Shown here: piece after piece, positions 52,318 to 64,000 of the stretch
How positions within the stretch are numbered: the first letter of the stretch is position 1
Layout of the letters: each line of letters begins with the position of its first letter
Source: an uncultured Flaviramulus sp.
GTDB taxonomy: Bacteria > Bacteroidota > Bacteroidia > Flavobacteriales > Flavobacteriaceae
Assembly (NCBI GenBank): GCA_947495125.1
Contig: CANLXL010000001.1
Coordinates: forward strand, 496,001-560,000
Direction: 5' to 3'
Length of the DNA stretch: 64,000 nt
Made by a program: the position numbers and the translations under genes
The notes under the pieces: generated by a model
The model's database searches: none
What the model was told of the DNA's origin: nothing
What the model saw: the letters and a program-made list of their open reading frames with translations, nothing else

Positions 52318-54698
52318 GCCTTAATCTCTTTCATGAGATCATCATAGGTATAAAAATCTTTATCATTAGGATCTTTGTGATATAAAACACTTACCCTAAT
52401 CGCCTTAAGACCTGTTACAGCTTGTAAGTCCTGTAATTCAACAATTTCAACATCGGTATCTAAATAATGTTTAGACTGCAAGAACTTAATGTACCTTAAG
52501 TACTCACGTTCATCCTGCTTTTGAGAATAAACAATCGTTATTTTACCCTTTTCAGTAATGCGCTTTTTAGTGCCTTTTATATAAGCCTTGTCTACGCGTT
52601 TTTTAACAATTTCATATCGGGCATTATACGTACCATCCACATCAAACTGTTTTTCATCCATCCTAAAACTGATGGATAATGGCTGATTAAAAACCAAGAT
52701 CATAGAAGCCACATCTAAGGCCACCGGGAAATTCGATTGCATTTGGTAATATGCATTTTCCATCTCGCACATCACCTGCAATTGCCACAATCTTAAATTA
52801 TATAAATAAATAGGGTTAAAACTATCTTCTTTAGTGATAGATTCGCCAATATACATGTTATGCTCAACACCATCCGTCTTAAAACGCTCAAAATAGTGCG
52901 GATACATCGCCTGGGCTTCTACCTGTTTTTTATCTAAAAGCGACGCCATTTCTTTATTAATCATAGCAATGCCATCGTCATAATCTTTTCTATGCTTATA
53001 GAGCACGTTTATGTTATCGTCAATGCTATTATAATAGGCGTCGATTTTTTCCTTTAGTTCATTCACATCATGCAAATGTTTTAAAGCAGGTTCTAAATCC
53101 TGCGTAAAAAACTCAGAAATTTGCTGTTCACTATCCACTTGAAAATGATTTTTCAAATTATCGAGATAATCATTTATTTGATAAACAAACTGTTCGTAGA
53201 TTGGCAAAGCTTCTGTTTCAAGAGCTTTGTTGAAAATATTTTTAGCCGCCTTTAACTGTAATGTTAAATCTTGCTTTGTTGCTTTATTTCTGGCTTCAGA
53301 TGATCCCTTAATATCAATTTGGCCATATAACGGATATACATTTTCGAAGGCTATTTTCTTAAAAATAGCTTGTTCTCCATTAAATTCAGATTTAATAAAA
53401 TTCTTCGCTTCTATTTGAAATCGCCATTGTACACTTGGATGTATGGAGGTACATTCTTTTTGAATAATGGCCTCAATTAAATTCTCTTCCTCTGCTTTAG
53501 ATCGTTCTACCGCCGAAACAATAAACGGCATAACATCAATTAGCTTATTGGCATTAATACTATTGAGTGCTTTAGGCTGATAGGATACAATTTCAAGAAT
53601 CCCCATTAAACCAACATCATTGGCTATAGGCGCAAATAAAGCACTTTTAATACCTTGTTTATAGAGTACTTCAATATGTGGAGCATGAGCCTCGGGATGT
53701 GCCTTTAGCTTTTCATAGATCCTATCGACATCAGAAACCGAAAAGTATTCTTTTCTTCCCAGTAATTTATCATAAGACCATGTGCATAAAGAATCCTTAC
53801 AACTGGCACTTTCAACATTATTCAATAAGTAACTATGCATTCCAACACCATATACGGGTTCGAATGTATTGTCTTCTTCATTATAAATAGAAAAGCCTAC
53901 ACGTATATCTTTCAGTTCAAAAAGCGATCTGAAAATCTCATGAAATCCTTCCATAAAATTTTCATCCTTACGCTTATCCTCTCCAATTAAGTTAGACTTT
54001 ATATTGGATATTGATTGATCTTGGGTAACATCGAAAATATTAGAAATCACAAACCCCTTGAAAACGTAGCTGTTTGGAGGAAACTTTTCCTTCCATAAAT
54101 CAATATTTTCAAAATTATCCAAAAGCTCCTCATAATCTTCTTGCGTAATTTTCTTTGCTTTTTCCGTTGGGGTAATTTCAGTAAAGTCGGCGTTGTACAA
54201 AATCTTATAAAAACGATTGATACCTTTAGCATCTGGTATTTCGTAGTAAAACGGACGTTTAAAGTTTAAATCATAACCATAACAGAAATTCAAAATGATG
54301 GTACATGCAATGATATACTTATCATCTTTAGGCATATTTTTTATTTCCAACTCGAAATCATCACCCGCCGTTTTAATAATCTTTTTAAAACGTTCTGAGG
54401 AATTGAAAATAAGATTCTGAAAGGGTACTGATGCCGTTTTAATTTCATTCTTAGTTAAAATAGGACTAAATGAGTCCTGAAGAATGATACCAATTTCCTT
54501 TTTATAAGTGTCTAATAATGAAAAATCTGAAAACCCTTCTCTTAATTCGGGGTGTGATTTTTCAATCTCTAATATGCGCTTAGCTTTAGCGGCGACAAAC
54601 TCATCTTCACTATTAACAAGCGCTTCATAGTGCTGAATAAGCTTATTAAAGCTTATTTTTAAAAGCATAGGCGATTCTGACTGATCGAAGATTTTCAT
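52314..54698 (-). CDS. Large GAF-domain protein, unknown function
   Basis: 794 residues from ATG 54698 (a TTG at 54722 adds eight). It is soluble, with no signal peptide or membrane helix. A GAF domain spans about 240-400 (FRSLFELKDIRVGFSIYNEE through LFAPIANDVGLMGILEI), the class that binds cyclic nucleotides or other small ligands. The remaining N-terminal (1-200) and C-terminal (420-794) parts are helical and belong to no family I recognise. No kinase, phosphatase, DNA-binding or other output module was seen, so it may act by binding or protein contacts. Its 3' end overlaps that of the HD/Pycsar gene. Confidence 0.65.
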   Translation of the reverse strand: MKIFDQSESPMLLKISFNKLIQHYEALVNSEDEFVAAKAKRILEIEKSHPELREGFSDFSLLDTYKKEIGIILQDSFSPILTKNEIKTASVPFQNLIFNSSERFKKIIKTAGDDFELEIKNMPKDDKYIIACTIILNFCYGYDLNFKRPFYYEIPDAKGINRFYKILYNADFTEITPTEKAKKITQEDYEELLDNFENIDLWKEKFPPNSYVFKGFVISNIFDVTQDQSISNIKSNLIGEDKRKDENFMEGFHEIFRSLFELKDIRVGFSIYNEEDNTFEPVYGVGMHSYLLNNVESASCKDSLCTWSYDKLLGRKEYFSVSDVDRIYEKLKAHPEAHAPHIEVLYKQGIKSALFAPIANDVGLMGILEIVSYQPKALNSINANKLIDVMPFIVSAVERSKAEEENLIEAIIQKECTSIHPSVQWRFQIEAKNFIKSEFNGEQAIFKKIAFENVYPLYGQIDIKGSSEARNKATKQDLTLQLKAAKNIFNKALETEALPIYEQFVYQINDYLDNLKNHFQVDSEQQISEFFTQDLEPALKHLHDVNELKEKIDAYYNSIDDNINVLYKHRKDYDDGIAMINKEMASLLDKKQVEAQAMYPHYFERFKTDGVEHNMYIGESITKEDSFNPIYLYNLRLWQLQVMCEMENAYYQMQSNFPVALDVASMILVFNQPLSISFRMDEKQFDVDGTYNARYEIVKKRVDKAYIKGTKKRITEKGKITIVYSQKQDEREYLRYIKFLQSKHYLDTDVEIVELQDLQAVTGLKAIRVSVLYHKDPNDKDFYTYDDLMKEIKA

Positions 54699-54996
54699 AG
54701 TATGAGATGTCTTATATTGCAAAGTTACAAATTCTAGAATTAGTCGTTATAAACTAGACAATCTAACACGAAAAATGTTACAAATTATAATGTTAAATTT
54801 TCTTGTTATTTGACATTTTCTCGACTTCGAAGGTTAATATTGTCAAAATCCCACAGACGTTCTTAAAAACACCAATAGACCAATAAGTCATACACCCTGT
54901 TTCCGTTTACATTTTTCATTATTTTTTAACTTAAAAAATAGAATATCGTAATTTTTTGTACATTTAAATGCATATTAACTAATAAAAACCAACACT

Positions 54997-55419
54997 ATGT
55001 TTTCTAAAACAAATTTAATTTCGACACTTGTTGCCGCTATTTGGGGTTTTCTTGGAGGATGGATTTTATGGGGTATAATAGGTGACCCAATGTTAAAAGA
55101 TCACTTTGTTACCAGTGGTTTAATGAAAGAAATGCCGGATATGGCGATACTGGCTATTGGATGCCTTATTGCAGGGTTTGCATTTTCTAACCTGTATTCC
55201 AAATGGGCACGAGGAGCACATGGCGTTTCACATGGTGCACAGTTTGGTATTTGGATCGGTGTTTTAATCGGCCTTGGAAGCGGCTTAATAGATAACGCAA
55301 CAGCGAATATTTTAGATTTATCGGGCAGCATTATGAACGCCGTAATCTACACAGTTCACTTCGTGATTATGGGTATACTTGTTAGCTTAATTTACGGAAA
55401 ATTTAATTCGGAAAGCTAA
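54997..55419 (+). CDS. Small four-helix membrane protein, unknown function
   Basis: 140 residues with four hydrophobic segments (TLVAAIWGFLGGWILWG, MAILAIGCLIAGFAF, FGIWIGVLIGLGSGLI, AVIYTVHFVIMGILVSLIYG). There are no enzyme motifs. A family name cannot be given; many similar conserved membrane proteins occur in this phylum. It is a single gene, divergent from the GAF gene and followed by a strong palindromic terminator. Confidence 0.65.
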   Translation: MFSKTNLISTLVAAIWGFLGGWILWGIIGDPMLKDHFVTSGLMKEMPDMAILAIGCLIAGFAFSNLYSKWARGAHGVSHGAQFGIWIGVLIGLGSGLIDNATANILDLSGSIMNAVIYTVHFVIMGILVSLIYGKFNSES

Positions 55420-55445
55420 TATTATATATTGACTAACTCAAATGA

Positions 55446-55477
55446 AAAAGACCACTTAAAATTTTAAGTGGTCTTTT
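55446..55477. terminator. Bidirectional terminator
   Basis: Perfect 16-base inverted repeat (AAAAGACCACTTAAAA and its complement) between the small membrane protein and the convergent beta-galactosidase gene. A-runs and T-runs flank both arms. Confidence 0.85.
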
Positions 55478-55499
55478 AATATCATGTGAATAATATTCT

Positions 55500-61692
<6,193 letters not shown>

Positions 61693-61716
61693 TGTTGTAT
61701 TATATCTTACCAATAT

Positions 61717-63159
61717 TTATCTATACCACTTCCCTTCCGGTTTTTCGGGTTCTATCTGTTCCGGCATTGGCGTTCTGTTTTCGTTGATTTTTTGAATTAA
61801 CTTTTCAACAACATCCGGATGTAAATCTGATACATCATGATTTTCTTCAGGGTCATTATCTAAATCATATAATTCCCAAGGATGTTCTGTATGATGTCGT
61901 AATAGTTTCCAATTTTTAACTCGTATGGCCTGTTGAAGGTCTTCGGGATCATAAACTCTTTTGCTCCAGTTGAAAGCCGGTAGTTCCCAATATAAGTAAT
62001 CATGCTGCTTCTGGATGCCTTCATTAAGCAATGTTGGTACAATGGAAATTCCGTCTAAGTGATCCTGAAGGTGTTTTTCGGCCTGAGCCAATTCAGCAAA
62101 AGTGGGCATGATATCGGCAAAATAATTCGGAAGCTCAGAAACACTGCCCGGTTGAATTTTACCATCCCAATAATATATTTGAACCGCTCTTATTCCTCCC
62201 TCATAAAACTGATGTTTAAATCCTTTGAGTTTTCCTGATACATCGAACTGCGCATCGAATTCTTTTCCTCCTCCATTATCGGATGCAAAAACAATGATGG
62301 TATTTTTTTCTATTCCTAAATCATTTACCAATTCCTTGATATCTCCCAAACTATAATCTACCAGGGTATTCATGGCAGCATATTTCTTTTCTTCTTCAGA
62401 CCATGGTTTGTCTTTATACAATGTATATGCCGGGTCTGTTTCAGGTATCTTCGGTTTTCCAAGATCATCGGTGTGCGGTAAGGTCCAACTCCCAAAACAA
62501 AAGAACGATTTGTCTTTATTTTTAGTAATGAAAGTCTTCATTTCCTTCATGATCTTATAGTGAGTATATGATGCCGAATCACCAACCTTATTAAGTATTT
62601 CTATTTTTTTGCCGTTTTTAACTAAATAATCGGTGTGATAAAAATGGGCATGTATTTGGTGATAATATCCAAAAAATTCATCGAACCCTTTGTTTTCGGG
62701 CACACCTTCCGTTCCTATATCTCCCAACCCCCATTTTCCGAATCCACCGGTCGCATAGCCTTCTTTTTTTAAAATCTCGGCTAGGGTAACATCATCTTTG
62801 CGAATTGATATTCCTCCGGTATTCCCTCTCAAAGAGGTATGTCCCGTATGTAATCCTAACATTATAGATGCCCTTGAGGGCGCACAAACAGAATTCCCTG
62901 CATAGGCATTCGTAAATCGCATGCCGTTCTTAGCCAGATCGTCAATATTAGGAGTTGCTATTTTTTGTCCGCCATAACTTCCGGGAACATGATACCCCAT
63001 ATCGTCTGCCAAAATGAAAATTATATTTGGTCTTTCCTTCCGGTATTCTAAACCTTTATTTTTAACACCTTCTTTGTCTTCTGTTTCCTTACATCCCAAA
63101 AAACCCAGGCTTACAAAAACAATCACCATTAGTACGCGTATTAGTGCTTTCAAATTCAT
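61717..63159 (-). CDS. Family S1 sulfatase, arylsulfatase-like lipoprotein
   Basis: 480 residues with a lipobox (SLGFLGC, Cys23). The sulfatase core begins IIFILADDMGYHVPG with the calcium Asp pair (52-53). The maturation motif CAPSR is at 92-96, its Cys becoming formylglycine. Downstream are active-site segments such as GKWGLGD, FASDNGGGKEF and the late-domain WELYDLDNDPEE. It removes sulfate from a polysaccharide in the periplasm or at the surface. It lies in an operon between the GH63-like gene (28 bases) and the kinase-M23-aminotransferase gene (24 bases), so its substrate is probably the glycan cut by the two hydrolases. Confidence 0.9.
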   Translation of the reverse strand: MNLKALIRVLMVIVFVSLGFLGCKETEDKEGVKNKGLEYRKERPNIIFILADDMGYHVPGSYGGQKIATPNIDDLAKNGMRFTNAYAGNSVCAPSRASIMLGLHTGHTSLRGNTGGISIRKDDVTLAEILKKEGYATGGFGKWGLGDIGTEGVPENKGFDEFFGYYHQIHAHFYHTDYLVKNGKKIEILNKVGDSASYTHYKIMKEMKTFITKNKDKSFFCFGSWTLPHTDDLGKPKIPETDPAYTLYKDKPWSEEEKKYAAMNTLVDYSLGDIKELVNDLGIEKNTIIVFASDNGGGKEFDAQFDVSGKLKGFKHQFYEGGIRAVQIYYWDGKIQPGSVSELPNYFADIMPTFAELAQAEKHLQDHLDGISIVPTLLNEGIQKQHDYLYWELPAFNWSKRVYDPEDLQQAIRVKNWKLLRHHTEHPWELYDLDNDPEENHDVSDLHPDVVEKLIQKINENRTPMPEQIEPEKPEGKWYR

Positions 63160-63187
63160 CGTTTTTTAATTAATAAAGGTTTTCAAA

Positions 63188-64000
63188 TTACAAATTATGG
63201 GGTTGATCATCTACTAATAACATAATTAAATGGGCAGCACTCCAACTAAAATTCTGAGCATTTAGTCCTTCTCCGGTTAAAGGGTGATAGTTTTCACGAA
63301 TCGATTTCCCTTTTCCTAAAATTCCTTCTGCACCTTCAATAATTTGTTTGGTTGCCCTATCTGCTTCATCATTAAACCCGTAATTACGCAATCCTTTTAC
63401 ACCAAAATAAGCCTGATCTAGCCAATTAGGGCCTCGCCAATAGCCCTGTAACGGATCAAACCTTTCATGGTCTGCACTCATGGTTTGGAATGGTACTTTG
63501 GTATAAAACTTTTTGGGGTTCATCATCTTATTCTTTACAGATTCAGCCTGCGCTTGTGTAGCAACATTGGCCCACAAAGGTGTCCAGCCTTCACTGCCTT
63601 CTCCTTTTATAAATGCTGTCCCTTCCAGATTGGTGTCATAAAACCACCCATCACGAGTATCATAAAATTGCGATTGAATCCGCAACTTTAAATCTTCCGC
63701 CTGCTGTTTGTAATATGTTACATCTTCCAAGTTATTTATAACTTCAGCCAACGACATCAAGTACACTTTCTCGGCATACAAATACGCATTCAAATCAACA
63801 CTTTCCTGATCTAAAGAGTACGCCCCTTCTTCATTTTTAAGAATTTTAGAATCGTCAAAACGAATGGCATTATCCATACCGCTCTCCCATTTTGCCGCGA
63901 TTAGACTGCCGTCTGTAGAACCGTATTCGCACAATCCGTCTTGATCATGATCACGTTTTTTATACCACCAGCTGTGGTACTTTTTTAATTTCGGATAGAA
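63188..64000 (-). CDS. GH63/trehalase-like (alpha/alpha)6 glycoside hydrolase, C-terminal part
   Basis: The frame is open to the window edge; the upstream start is outside (partial). About 270 residues are visible. The end of the family signature lies at the edge: SWWYKKRDHDQDGLCEYGST, with the catalytic acid region of the GH63 (alpha/alpha)6 barrel. Then GMDNAIRFDD, EKVYLMSLAEVINNLED, YWRGPNWLDQAYFGV and NAQNFSWSAAHLIMLL. GH63 enzymes hydrolyse alpha-glucosides or related sugars. Only the C-terminal barrel helices can be seen, so the precise specificity is open. It is upstream of the sulfatase gene by 28 bases. Confidence 0.85.
   Translation of the reverse strand, partial: FYPKLKKYHSWWYKKRDHDQDGLCEYGSTDGSLIAAKWESGMDNAIRFDDSKILKNEEGAYSLDQESVDLNAYLYAEKVYLMSLAEVINNLEDVTYYKQQAEDLKLRIQSQFYDTRDGWFYDTNLEGTAFIKGEGSEGWTPLWANVATQAQAESVKNKMMNPKKFYTKVPFQTMSADHERFDPLQGYWRGPNWLDQAYFGVKGLRNYGFNDEADRATKQIIEGAEGILGKGKSIRENYHPLTGEGLNAQNFSWSAAHLIMLLVDDQPHNL

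Overview
The window comes from an AT-rich member of the Bacteroidota, almost certainly family Flavobacteriaceae. The signs are a SusC/SusD pair with a FecR anti-sigma and ECF sigma factor, Cys-type sulfatases next to glycoside hydrolases, a mevalonate-pathway operon, many lipoproteins, a TAnnTTTG-type promoter and AraC regulators with membrane-embedded N-termini. No tRNA, rRNA, CRISPR array, phage gene or transposase was seen. It reads as ordinary chromosome with several degraded or lineage-specific spots.

Layout. 1-2.4 kb: the tail of a large unidentified protein, then a fatty acid hydroxylase/sterol desaturase and a homocysteine S-methyltransferase family gene. 2.6-8.7 kb: a glycan locus (DPM1-like GT2, CESA-like membrane GT2, GT-C mannosyltransferase-like protein) interrupted by reverse-strand genes for a small membrane protein, a lipoprotein and a sulfatase. 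8.8-11.1 kb: a membrane AraC regulator and a TlpA-like thioredoxin. 11.2-16.4 kb: a reverse-strand operon with diphosphomevalonate decarboxylase, mevalonate kinase, a UbiA prenyltransferase, a nitrilase and an RsuA/RluB-type protein that lacks the catalytic Asp. A broken four-helix-bundle gene sits between the two mevalonate genes. 16.5-20.8 kb: housekeeping and hypothetical genes (outer-membrane barrel, DUF1697, HI0933-type flavoprotein, propeller-like lipoprotein, TesB). 20.8-30.9 kb: an ECF sigma/FecR/SusC/SusD/FG-GAP nutrient-uptake locus with hairpins between its transcriptional blocks. 31.2-38.4 kb: an RND efflux operon (TolC fused to a binding-protein domain, adaptor, pump) ending in a K+ channel. 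38.5-42.2 kb: a very large lipoprotein joining a metallophosphoesterase, a possible kinase-like domain and a beta-barrel.

42.2-48.8 kb is a redox-repair block: MsrB, MsrA, a redoxin, a glutaredoxin-GNAT fusion, SelO, an aldo/keto reductase, a second divergent MsrA and an alpha/beta-hydrolase-OsmC fusion. 49-51 kb holds a YHS protein, a SnoaL-like protein and an AraC regulator. The YHS and AraC genes each carry a one-base frameshift in a homopolymer. 51.1-54.7 kb holds the most unusual pair: an HD-domain protein with a C-terminal Pycsar-type transmembrane effector domain, convergent with a large GAF-domain protein. 55.5-64 kb is a carbohydrate-degradation operon: a GH63-like hydrolase (partial at the window edge), a sulfatase, a kinase-M23-aminotransferase triple fusion and a GH2 beta-galactosidase.

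Nearly everything from 20 kb to the end is on the reverse strand in tightly packed operons. Functional calls rest on motifs read by eye; no database search was possible.
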